Shown here piece by piece: positions 1 through 6,076 of a stretch of 7,088 nt of DNA. The notes beneath the pieces were generated by a model that saw only the letters and a program-made list of their open reading frames with translations, did not search any database and was not told where the DNA came from. The stretch is from contig JAMDCE010000494.1 of NCBI GenBank assembly GCA_023489135.1, forward strand, positions 1-7,088, read 5' to 3'. Made by a program: the position numbers and the translations under genes. The stretch comes from Chloroflexota bacterium (lineage in GTDB: Bacteria > Chloroflexota > Chloroflexia > JAMDCE01). Within the stretch, counting starts at the first letter, position 1. Each line of letters opens with the position of its first letter.

Positions 1-47
1 TCCGTCAGGGTTGGCGGGGAAAACGAATCAGTGAACCCCACTCTCTT

Positions 48-51
48 AGGA
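48..51 (+). promoter_or_regulatory. weak ribosome binding site of lon
   Basis: AGGA sits 10 bases before ATG 62. It is the only purine-rich match in the leader, and it is short and rather distant, so initiation may be modest or partly independent of this site. The rest of bases 1-61 shows no convincing promoter and no supportable upstream gene: the three + frames carry at most a few codons before a stop or before lon. Confidence 0.4.
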
Positions 52-61
52 CGATAGCTAG

Positions 62-2443
62 ATGCTGGAAGAGTATGATCGAGCCGAAGCCATAAAGATT
101 CCCGAGATTCTACCTGTTCTCCCGGTGAAGGATTCAATCGTATTCCCATACATAATGGTGCCCCTTCTGATAACTGGAGAGAAGTGGACGAGGCTGGTAA
201 GTGAAGCAGCCTCGACGAAGACTCCTATCGCGGTGTTCGGACAGCCTAGGCCGGAAGATGAGCCGGACGCGAAGAATCTCTTCTGGGTTGGGACCCTGGC
301 CAACGTGCTCAAGATCCTGAAACTGCCTGACGGGGGAATCCAAGCCTTGATTCGAGGGTTTGCCAGAGCAAGGCTGCAAGAGCTGACGAAGCTGGAGCCC
401 TTCTTCCAGGGAAGGATTGAGCCTCTCAAGGAAGTGGTCGAAGGAACTGCTGAAATCCAGGCCATGGACGCAAATCTGCGAAGTCTGTTCCAGCGAATTG
501 TGTCTCTGGCGCCTAACCTCCCTACGGAACTCGCCACTACCGCAGAGATGGTCAAAGATCCCGGGAGGCTGGCCGATTTCGTCGCCTCGTCTCTAAACCT
601 GGGCATCGTTGAAAAGCAGGATCTTCTTGAGACACTAGACATATCAGAACGACTGATGAAGGTAACGGCCTTCGCCTACCGCCAGCTTGACATCCTGGAA
701 ATCGGCAGTCGCATTCAGGCGCGCGTTAGGGAGCAGATGGAGAAGTCCCAACGCGATTACTACCTACGCGAGCAAATGCTGGCGATCCGCCGCGAGCTGG
801 GCGAAGAAGATGAGCGAGAGATCGAGGCCGAAGACTACAGGGATCGAATCGAAAAGGCCGCACTGCCCGAGGAGGCCCGCAAGGAGGCGGAGAGAGAGTT
901 GGACAGACTCATCCGAACACCCTCCGGCTCACCCGATCACGGGATTATCAGAACCTATCTCGATTGGCTGACGGCGCTGCCCTGGTCTCGCAGTACTGAA
1001 GACGTGCTGAACATCGGACGGGCCAAAGAGATCCTCGATGAGGATCACTACGATCTCGAAAAAGTAAAGGACAGGATCCTCGAGTATGTCGCGGTTAGAC
1101 AGCTCAGTCGGGAGTTGAAGGGACCCATATTCTGCTTTGTCGGCCCTCCTGGAGTAGGAAAGACTTCGCTCGGTCAATCAATCGCCCGTGCCCTGGACCG
1201 GAAATTCATTCGCGTGTCTCTGGGAGGCGTGCGGGACGAGTCTGAGATAAGGGGCCACCGTCGAACTTACATTGGAGCGCTACCAGGAAGGATTATCCAG
1301 GGAATCCGGCGAGCGGGCCCGAATAACCCCGTCTTTATGCTGGACGAAGTGGATAAGCTGAGCATCGGGTTCCAGGGAGACCCTGCGGCGGCCCTTCTGG
1401 AAGTCCTGGACCCCGCTCAAAACCACGCCTTTGTAGATAATTATCTGGGGGTGCCATTTGACCTTTCCAGAGTTCTCTTCATAGCTACAGCCAACTTCTT
1501 GGATCCTATTCCTCCAGCGCTACGGGACAGGCTGGAGGTGCTTGAACTACCCGGTTATACTGAGTACGAGAAGGTTCAGATCGCCAAGCGCTTCCTCGTC
1601 CCTAAGCAGCTCGCCGCCCACGGCCTGACGCCAGAACAGATGGATTTTACTGACCCAGCGTTGCGGCTAATAATTCAAGGCTACACCCGGGAAGCCGGAG
1701 TGCGAAACGTGGAGCGAGAAATCGCCAACATTTGCCGAAAGGTGGCGCGATCGATTGCCGAAGGAAAAGAACTCAGGCCGATCATTTCTCGCGATCGAAT
1801 CGATGACTTCCTCGGTCCACGAAGGTTCCGTTATGAGGCCGTCGAAGCGGCCGACGAAGTCGGCGTGGCAACGGCCCTGGCCTGGACGCCCGTGGGAGGC
1901 GACATATTGTTCGTGGAAGCCCGAGCCGTTCCTGGTCGGGGCAATTTAATCCTGACGGGACAACTAGGAGATGTAATGCGAGAGTCAGCGCGGGCCGGGT
2001 TGACTTATGCCCGATCCAGGTCCGAAGCTCTGCAATTGCCCGAGAGCTTCCACGAGCGGTTCGACATTCACATTCACGTCCCGGCCGGCGCAATTCCCAA
2101 AGACGGGCCTTCAGCCGGAATCACGATGGCTGTGGCGATGATTTCGGCCCTGAATCAACATCCGGTGCGAAAAGAAGTCGGTATGACTGGCGAGATAACT
2201 CTGCGCGGTAAAGTGCTGCCCGTAGGTGGGATCAGAGACAAAGTCCTGGCGGCCCACCGCGCCGGTGTGAGAGCGGTTATACTACCCAGGGACAACCAGA
2301 AAGATCTGGTGGATATCCCCGCGCGGGTGAAGGAAGACTTGCAGTTTGTCCTGGTAGAGCACATGGATGAGGTCTTGAACGTCGCCCTGGTACCAAGGCA
2401 GGTGGAAGAGGTAGTCGAAGTAGAAGTGGCCGCCGCGATCTAG
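62..2443 (+). CDS. lon: ATP-dependent protease Lon (LonA type)
   Basis: Cytoplasmic AAA+ serine protease that unfolds and degrades damaged proteins and short-lived regulators as a homohexamer. The 793 residues are close to the usual 780-820. The N-terminal substrate-recognition domain begins near residue 16 (LPVLPVKDSIVFPYIMVPL) and runs to about 215, followed by a charged helical linker to about 345. The ATPase domain has Walker A GPPGVGKT at 361-368 (K367), the pore-loop Y403 in RTYIGALPG, Walker B VFMLDEVD at 424-431, and a probable arginine finger R490. The protease domain has the catalytic Ser684 in PKDGPSAG and Lys727 in GGIRDKVLAAHRAG, so the protein should be active. It ends in a short Glu/Val/Ala-rich tail. 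ATG 62 is chosen because it directly precedes the N-domain and the next Met is inside it. A weak AGGA lies 10 bases upstream. No heat-shock operator is seen in the 61 bases available. Confidence 0.98.
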   Translation: MLEEYDRAEAIKIPEILPVLPVKDSIVFPYIMVPLLITGEKWTRLVSEAASTKTPIAVFGQPRPEDEPDAKNLFWVGTLANVLKILKLPDGGIQALIRGFARARLQELTKLEPFFQGRIEPLKEVVEGTAEIQAMDANLRSLFQRIVSLAPNLPTELATTAEMVKDPGRLADFVASSLNLGIVEKQDLLETLDISERLMKVTAFAYRQLDILEIGSRIQARVREQMEKSQRDYYLREQMLAIRRELGEEDEREIEAEDYRDRIEKAALPEEARKEAERELDRLIRTPSGSPDHGIIRTYLDWLTALPWSRSTEDVLNIGRAKEILDEDHYDLEKVKDRILEYVAVRQLSRELKGPIFCFVGPPGVGKTSLGQSIARALDRKFIRVSLGGVRDESEIRGHRRTYIGALPGRIIQGIRRAGPNNPVFMLDEVDKLSIGFQGDPAAALLEVLDPAQNHAFVDNYLGVPFDLSRVLFIATANFLDPIPPALRDRLEVLELPGYTEYEKVQIAKRFLVPKQLAAHGLTPEQMDFTDPALRLIIQGYTREAGVRNVEREIANICRKVARSIAEGKELRPIISRDRIDDFLGPRRFRYEAVEAADEVGVATALAWTPVGGDILFVEARAVPGRGNLILTGQLGDVMRESARAGLTYARSRSEALQLPESFHERFDIHIHVPAGAIPKDGPSAGITMAVAMISALNQHPVRKEVGMTGEITLRGKVLPVGGIRDKVLAAHRAGVRAVILPRDNQKDLVDIPARVKEDLQFVLVEHMDEVLNVALVPRQVEEVVEVEVAAAI

Positions 2444-2450
2444 AGCGGCC
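2428..2450 (+). terminator. hairpin across the lon stop codon, possible weak terminator
   Basis: GGCCGC (2428-2433) and GCGGCC (2445-2450) are perfectly complementary around an 11-base loop containing the end of lon. With one bulged C the stem extends to GTGG/CCAC. The stem is GC-rich, but no run of T follows (the next bases are CACCGAAATG), so a classic intrinsic terminator is not supported. It may instead pause polymerase or protect the lon 3' end. Confidence 0.3.
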
Positions 2451-2463
2451 CACCGAAATGCAT

Positions 2464-2568
2464 CACAGAGACACAGAGAACGCAGAGGGGAATAGGAGAT
2501 GATCGTCGTTTGAGCGTTCAACGTTTCAACGCTTTCAGCCACGACTCTTTATCTGCGTGCCCTCTGTG
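2464..2568. repeat. nested palindromic intergenic element with CACAGAG arms
   Basis: Four pairs of arms nest about one centre: CACAGAG 2464-2470 with CTCTGTG 2562-2568; CGCAGA 2481-2486 with TCTGCG 2552-2557; GTCGT 2505-2509 with ACGAC 2541-2545; AGCGTT 2513-2518 with AACGCT 2528-2533. The left arm also repeats directly: CACAGAG at 2464 and 2472, then CGCAGAG at 2481; a further CGCAGAGG lies just outside at 2579-2586. No coding frame explains this. The form resembles non-autonomous palindromic repeats or MITE-like elements found between genes in many environmental bacteria (recollection, not a search result). No clear target-site duplication is visible at its edges. Confidence 0.6.
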
Positions 2569-2596
2569 GTGAAAACGGCGCAGAGGAGCCCTCCAG

Positions 2597-2601
2597 AAGG
2601 A
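2597..2601 (+). promoter_or_regulatory. ribosome binding site fixing the amrS start at ATG 2611
   Basis: AAGGA, in the purine run AGAAGGAAGA, lies 9 bases before ATG 2611. The longer in-frame GTG start at 2557 has no such site and falls on the right arm of the palindromic element, so the shorter start is preferred. Confidence 0.65.
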
Positions 2602-2610
2602 AGATGTCCA

Positions 2611-3738
2611 ATGGCGAGAAAACCGGGGGATAGGAAAATAGAATCGGTGGTGAAAGATGTCGATTTGGAGCCCGTGCACGACCAAGAGGCGCAGGTGCTC
2701 GAGCAGTTGGGTACACTCCGCGAAGCCCTTATCTACGAGAAACTGGGAGAGGCCCGCGCCAGATGCGGCATCTGTCTCCGTCGCTGCAATATTGCTGAAG
2801 GCAGAGCGGGCTACTGCCAAACGATAATCAACCGGGGAGGAGTGCTCTATACAACTATATATGGTGTCGTCTCTTCAGCCCACGCCGATCCCATCGAGAA
2901 GAAGCCCGTTTATCACTACAAGCCTGGCAGCCTGGTCTACTCTTTAGGTAGTTTTGGCTGTAACTTCCGCTGCGTTTTCTGCCAGAATTGGGAGATTGCT
3001 TACGCTGACGGCACCTCCCTCGAGGGAGTCTGCCAGCCGAACATGATGCCAGAGGGAGCTGTCAAACTCGCGATAGAAGAGAGTTGCCACGGCCTGGCCT
3101 GGACGTATAACGAGCCCGGAATCTGGCTTAATTACACCCTCGATTGTGCCAGGCTGGCTAAGAAAGCCGGTTTGTACACCGTGTACGTCACCAATGGTTA
3201 CGCCACACCAGAGCATTTGGACACTATTGGACCATATCTCGACGTTTATCGGGTCGACTTAAAGAGCATGTCAGATCACTTCTACCAGAAGCTCATCAAG
3301 GTGCCCCACGTCGCCGACATTCTCGAGGTGACCAAGCGCGCCAAGGACAAGTGGCACATGCATCTCGAAGCGGTCACCAATGTTATCCCCACCTGGAACG
3401 ATGACGAAGAAAACCTCACCAAGTTGGCTCGCTGGGTTAGGGATAATCTGGGGGAACTCACGCCGTGGCATATAACGCGCTTCTTCCCTTACGCCCGACT
3501 GACTAACGTCCCTCCTACCCCTATTGCCACGCTGGAACGAGCTAGGCGCATCGGCTTGGAGCAGGGTTTGAAGTTCGTCTATCTGGGAAATGTCAATCTC
3601 CCGGATGGATCGGATACCTACTGCCCGGGATGCGGAGCGCTATCTATCAAGCGCAAGGGCTACAGCGTTTCCATCGTGACTGAGATGAAGGATGGCAGGT
3701 GCGTGAAGTGTGGCGCAGATCTTAACATAGTGCTTTGA
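2611..3738 (+). CDS. amrS: AmmeMemoRadiSam-system radical SAM enzyme (AmrS-like)
   Basis: Cytoplasmic radical SAM protein related to pyruvate formate-lyase activating enzymes; the family occurs with Memo and AMMECR1 proteins and I do not know its substrate with confidence. Numbered from ATG 2611 (375 residues), an N-terminal cysteine cluster C52-x2-C55-x3-C59-x9-C69 is followed by the radical SAM cluster motif C117-x3-C121-x2-C124 (CNFRCVFCQNW). Family signatures follow: TYNEPGIW at 165, TNGY at 194, DLKSM at 216, and a TNVIPTWNDD segment. Two C-terminal CxxC pairs (C338/C341 and C364/C367) form a probable zinc ribbon. All expected cysteines are present, so it looks active. It is slightly longer than the usual 330-350 because of an N-terminal helix-rich extension. 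An extended start at GTG 2557 is possible but poorly supported. Neither Memo nor AMMECR1 is in this window. It lies 167 bases after lon. Confidence 0.93.
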   Translation: MARKPGDRKIESVVKDVDLEPVHDQEAQVLEQLGTLREALIYEKLGEARARCGICLRRCNIAEGRAGYCQTIINRGGVLYTTIYGVVSSAHADPIEKKPVYHYKPGSLVYSLGSFGCNFRCVFCQNWEIAYADGTSLEGVCQPNMMPEGAVKLAIEESCHGLAWTYNEPGIWLNYTLDCARLAKKAGLYTVYVTNGYATPEHLDTIGPYLDVYRVDLKSMSDHFYQKLIKVPHVADILEVTKRAKDKWHMHLEAVTNVIPTWNDDEENLTKLARWVRDNLGELTPWHITRFFPYARLTNVPPTPIATLERARRIGLEQGLKFVYLGNVNLPDGSDTYCPGCGALSIKRKGYSVSIVTEMKDGRCVKCGADLNIVL

Positions 3739-3757
3739 CGGCATCCTGAAAGGCCGT
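3738..3757 (+). terminator. small inverted repeat at the amrS 3' end, doubtful terminator
   Basis: ACGGC (3738-3742) and GCCGT (3753-3757) can pair around a 10-base loop right after the stop codon. The stem is only five pairs and is followed by TCTGAGG rather than a T run, so termination here is uncertain. Confidence 0.2.
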
Positions 3758-3796
3758 TCTGAGGTTCTGGCGACAGCAGAGCCGGGAGGGGATATG

Positions 3797-3946
3797 GGTT
3801 AAGACGGGTGGAGGCGAAGCGCCCGCTGACGCTCAGTAGAGGTTTCGCACAAGTTGTGAATCCACATCGAGTCTGCGGCAATTGGTTCGGTACGCTGGCG
3901 AGTGCTTCGCCCTTACAGGTATAGGCCAGGCTCCTAACCCTTAACC
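3797..3946. repeat. imperfect inverted repeat built on GGCGAAGC
   Basis: The gap between amrS and the next gene contains GGCGAAGCGCCCG (3813-3825) facing CGAGTGCTTCGCC (3899-3911), whose reverse complement GGCGAAGCACTCG matches at 11 of 13 bases. An outer pair GGTTAAG (3797-3803) and CTTAACC (3940-3946) encloses it. Near the middle is the short palindrome CACAAGTTGTG (3848-3858). A further stem, TACAGGT 3914-3920 with ACCTGTA 3944-3950, overlaps the right side. A third copy of the core, GGCGAAGCACCCG, occurs at 7074-7086. No gene is visible in 3739-3974. This is best read as a dispersed palindromic repeat; a regulatory role is possible but not shown. Confidence 0.55.
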
Positions 3947-3961
3947 TGTAGTCTGAGAGTC

Positions 3962-3966
3962 GGAGG
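3962..3966 (+). promoter_or_regulatory. strong ribosome binding site of the PRC-barrel gene
   Basis: GGAGG lies 8 bases before ATG 3975, an almost ideal Shine-Dalgarno arrangement. It strongly supports the small gene and its start. Confidence 0.8.
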
Positions 3967-3974
3967 AACAACGT

Positions 3975-4529
3975 ATGCATATCAGATTCAGTGAAAGAGT
4001 AGTATCCAGCAAACGAGAGGAAATGGGCCGAGTAGTGGCGGCGATCATTGACACAGGGTCGCTAGAGCTTACCCACATTGTTTCGGCCAACGGAGTCGCC
4101 GGCCAGCCGGTCTACGTCCCCGTCAATGCCATTGAACGATGGACGGAGGAGGAAGTGCTGCTGCGCCTTGAAGCAAAGGAACTGGCTGACCTTCCGCTAT
4201 GGGCCCAGCCAAAGGGTCTACGCATAAGCAAAGACACGTCGATCGAAGCGACCGACGCCCCTATCGGGAAGGTTGGCCACGTCCTCACAGACCAGTACAC
4301 CTACCGGGTAAGCGATTTCCTGGTCCACAAGTGGCCCGGGCTGGAGGCTGACATATTGGTGTCAATGACGTACGTGACGGACATCGAGCCAGACCTTATC
4401 AAGCTCGGCATTACCAAGGCGGAAGCGCTAACCAGAGGAGAAGCCCCGGCCGCATTTTACGTGCCGGTGGAGGGAACCCCACCCCAAGAGCTTCCGGTGC
4501 CGGTAGAGGACCAAGTCCAGCCAGGCTAG
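3975..4529 (+). CDS. small protein with two PRC-barrel-like repeats
   Basis: A 184-residue soluble protein with no signal peptide, membrane helix or catalytic motif. It appears to be two copies of a PRC-barrel-like beta domain: residues about 9-74 (VVSSKREEMGRVVAAIIDT, THIVSANG, VYVPVNAIERW, VLLRLEAKEL) and about 90-155 (IEATDAPIGKVGHVLTDQ, SDFLVHKW, LIKLGITKAEA). Both share a G-[KR]-V strand start, an aspartate turn, a second strand with a Leu/Ile-Val core and a closing Leu-rich strand plus short helix. The first copy fits the family better than the second. Residues 156-184 form a Pro/Glu/Val-rich tail, probably flexible. PRC barrels occur in RimM, photosynthetic reaction-centre H subunits and many small proteins of unknown role; which partner this one binds cannot be told. 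It has its own strong ribosome site and is separated from amrS by 236 bases and from cinA by 204. Confidence 0.75.
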   Translation: MHIRFSERVVSSKREEMGRVVAAIIDTGSLELTHIVSANGVAGQPVYVPVNAIERWTEEEVLLRLEAKELADLPLWAQPKGLRISKDTSIEATDAPIGKVGHVLTDQYTYRVSDFLVHKWPGLEADILVSMTYVTDIEPDLIKLGITKAEALTRGEAPAAFYVPVEGTPPQELPVPVEDQVQPG

Positions 4530-4610
4530 GAATCTTGCCACCTCCACACGCGGGGGAGACACGACAAAGTGCCACCACCAGTCGGCGGATTTGGCTGCGG
4601 GCGCCCTGCT

Positions 4611-4710
4611 GTGTCGATTCTTATCGCCTGTTTCCTCCTTTCCCGTAGTTGAGGCTTACGCCCCGCCAATGGCCTTGACGGTAGCCGATACAACCTCTAG
4701 AATTCGACAC
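4611..4710. repeat. inverted repeat flanking the cinA promoter
   Basis: GTGTCGATTC (4611-4620) faces GAATTCGACAC (4700-4710), which is its reverse complement apart from one extra T. The arms are 79 bases apart, and the right arm overlaps the -10 box and likely start point of the cinA promoter. This is what an operator pair for a looping repressor could look like, though chance or a repeat remnant is possible. The rest of 4530-4733 shows no gene; a GGGCGCCC palindrome lies near 4599-4606. Confidence 0.4.
4675..4703 (+). promoter_or_regulatory. sigma-70-type promoter of cinA
   Basis: TTGACG (4675-4680) and TAGAAT (4698-4703) match the consensus -35 and -10 hexamers at 5 of 6 bases each and are exactly 17 bases apart. 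Transcription would start near 4710, leaving a leader of about 24 bases that contains only the ribosome site. This indicates that cinA is transcribed independently of the genes upstream. Confidence 0.7.
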
Positions 4711-4723
4711 AAATCGCCGCTTT

Positions 4724-4730
4724 GGGAGGA
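4724..4730 (+). promoter_or_regulatory. ribosome binding site fixing the cinA start at GTG 4734
   Basis: GGGAGGA ends three bases before GTG 4734. The frame can be opened at TTG 4722, but that codon adjoins and overlaps this site and has no Shine-Dalgarno of its own, while GTG gives the standard family beginning MKAEIISVGTELLLG. Confidence 0.75.
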
Positions 4731-4733
4731 ACC

Positions 4734-5966
4734 GTGAAGGCTGAGATCATTTCCGTCGGCACCGAGCTTCTTCTTGGCCACATCACCGACACCAACGCCC
4801 CCTACTTGGCCCAGCAACTCGCTGATCTGGGGATCGATTTGTTCTGGATCTCCCAGGTGGGCGACAATCAGTCCAGGCTAGTGGACACTCTGAAGCGGGC
4901 CTGGTCCCGCTCCGATCTCATAGTGATGACTGGTGGAGTGGGCCCAACTGAAGACGACCTGAGTCGTGAAGCTGTGGCGGAACTTCTGGGCGAGGGCATG
5001 GTCGTTCAGCCCGACCTTGAAGTGGAGCTGCGAACCTTTTTTGTCCGGCGAGGCGTGGAGATGCCTGCCTCCAATGTCAAGCAGGCCACGCTGATTCCCT
5101 CCGCACAAGTGCTTTCCAATCCCATTGGCACGGCACCGGGTTGGTGGGTGGAGAACAAGGGTAGGATCATCGTCACGATGCCCGGTGTCCCGGTCGAAAT
5201 GAGGCGGATGTGGGAGATGGAGGCTGTGCCAAAGCTCCGCCAGAAGCTCCGCAATGGCGTCATCTTGTCTCGCACTTTGAAAATCCTGGGGCTGGGGGAG
5301 TCAACCGTGGAAGAGAAGGTGCGACATCTACTCTCATCAACCAGCCCCACTATCGCCACCTACGCCAAAGACGATGGCATTCACGTCCGACTCACCGCCA
5401 AGGCTAAAGAAGAAGCGGACGCCGCCGCCCTCATCGCGGGTATGGAGGAGAAAGTTCGGGCTATTCTCGACTCCTACATCTACGGCGTGGATGATGAGAC
5501 TCTCCAGGGTTCAATTGGGAAGCTCTTGTCGGATCGTGGCCTCACCCTGGCCACTATGGAAGCAGCAACAGCGGGGATGCTTTCGGCCCTTCTTACCGAT
5601 GCCGTGGAAAGCCAGCGCTATTTTCGGGGGGGGTTGATCGCCTATTCGGAGGGATCGCGACTGAATTGGGGTATTCCCCATAGTATTGTCGAGGCACACG
5701 GTCTAGTTAGCGCGGAGGCCGCCGCGGCCATGGCCAGCGCGGCCCGCAAACAACTAGGTGCCGACGTAGGGCTGGCCATCTCCGCCGTGGTCGGACCTGA
5801 CCAGGTTGAAGGCAAACCGGCGGGAACTGTCTTGGTGGCCGTGGACAATCGCGGAGATACCAAGACCGGCAGCACCTACTACGCTAGCACCAGACCCAGA
5901 ATCAAGTACCTTGCCACCCTGGCCGCCTGCAACATCTTACGGCGATCTCTTCTTGGGTTGCCGTAA
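4734..5966 (+). CDS. cinA: CinA family protein (competence/damage-inducible), C-terminal deamidase domain degenerate
   Basis: Two-domain cytoplasmic protein of 410 residues, the usual length. The N-terminal MoCF-like domain (residues 1 to about 165; ADP-ribose pyrophosphatase in the family) is intact: VGTELLLG at the start, TGGVGPTEDD at 66-75, NPIGTAPG at 129-136, MPGVPVEM at 149-156. A linking domain spans about 170-250. The C-terminal PncC-like domain (about 260-408), which in active members converts NMN to nicotinic acid mononucleotide, keeps the fold (FRGGLIAYS, EAHGLVS, KPAGTV) but not its active-site signature. The usual ESCTGG reads EAATAG at 276-281, the lysine of the AYSNEAK motif is R309, and TGIAGPGG reads SAVVGPDQ at 350-357. 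Deamidase activity is therefore doubtful, whereas the N-terminal activity may remain. It has its own promoter and is convergent with the glycosyltransferase. An 8-G run (5626-5633) lies in the FRGG codons. Confidence 0.95.
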   Translation: MKAEIISVGTELLLGHITDTNAPYLAQQLADLGIDLFWISQVGDNQSRLVDTLKRAWSRSDLIVMTGGVGPTEDDLSREAVAELLGEGMVVQPDLEVELRTFFVRRGVEMPASNVKQATLIPSAQVLSNPIGTAPGWWVENKGRIIVTMPGVPVEMRRMWEMEAVPKLRQKLRNGVILSRTLKILGLGESTVEEKVRHLLSSTSPTIATYAKDDGIHVRLTAKAKEEADAAALIAGMEEKVRAILDSYIYGVDDETLQGSIGKLLSDRGLTLATMEAATAGMLSALLTDAVESQRYFRGGLIAYSEGSRLNWGIPHSIVEAHGLVSAEAAAAMASAARKQLGADVGLAISAVVGPDQVEGKPAGTVLVAVDNRGDTKTGSTYYASTRPRIKYLATLAACNILRRSLLGLP

Positions 5967-6010
5967 GTTACAGTGGCGGTCGCGCGATTAGGTCGGGAAG
6001 ACGGATCAAG

Positions 6011-6076
6011 GGGCTAGGGGTTATGGGCTAGGGGTTAGGTGTTTGAACGCTCTTAACCCCTAAGCCGTAACCCTTG
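6011..6076. repeat. tandem GGGCTAGGGGTTA copies and long hairpin between convergent genes
   Basis: GGGCTAGGGGTTA occurs twice in direct order (6011-6023 and 6025-6037, a 14-base period). The region folds on itself: TAGGGGTTA 6029-6037 pairs perfectly with TAACCCCTA 6054-6062, and with small bulges and wobble pairs the stem extends outward to about 6015/6076 around a 12-base loop (6040-6051). It lies between the cinA stop and the end of the opposing glycosyltransferase and runs into its last codons. The position suits a bidirectional transcription barrier, but neither side has a T run, so a dispersed palindromic repeat is the safer reading. 5967-6010 shows nothing else. Confidence 0.6.

Noticed and set aside
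1..61. End of an upstream gene before lon
   Set aside because: The readable frames contain at most about 18 codons and no recognisable C-terminus, so no gene can be supported.
58..642. 194-codon open frame on the - strand over the start of lon
   Set aside because: It lies antisense to the conserved Lon N-domain, is rich in Ser/Arg as shadows of GC-rich genes are, and matches nothing I recognise.
2557..2610. Longer amrS beginning at GTG 2557, adding 18 residues
   Set aside because: No ribosome site precedes it, the added residues come from a palindromic repeat arm, and ATG 2611 has a good AAGGA site at suitable spacing.
4696..4705. Overlapping TCTAGA and GAATTC restriction sites resembling a cloning linker
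   Set aside because: The bases form the -10 box and an arm of a natural inverted repeat, and flanking sequence is ordinary chromosomal DNA; coincidence is sufficient.
4722..4733. cinA starting at TTG 4722 (MGGTVKAEI)
   Set aside because: The codon adjoins and overlaps the Shine-Dalgarno sequence that serves GTG 4734, and the family begins at MKAEII.
5626..5633. Run of eight G in cinA as a possible phase-variation switch
   Set aside because: It encodes the conserved FRGG motif in frame and no phase-variable gene type or neighbouring switch supports the idea; sequencing error is also excluded by the intact frame on both sides.
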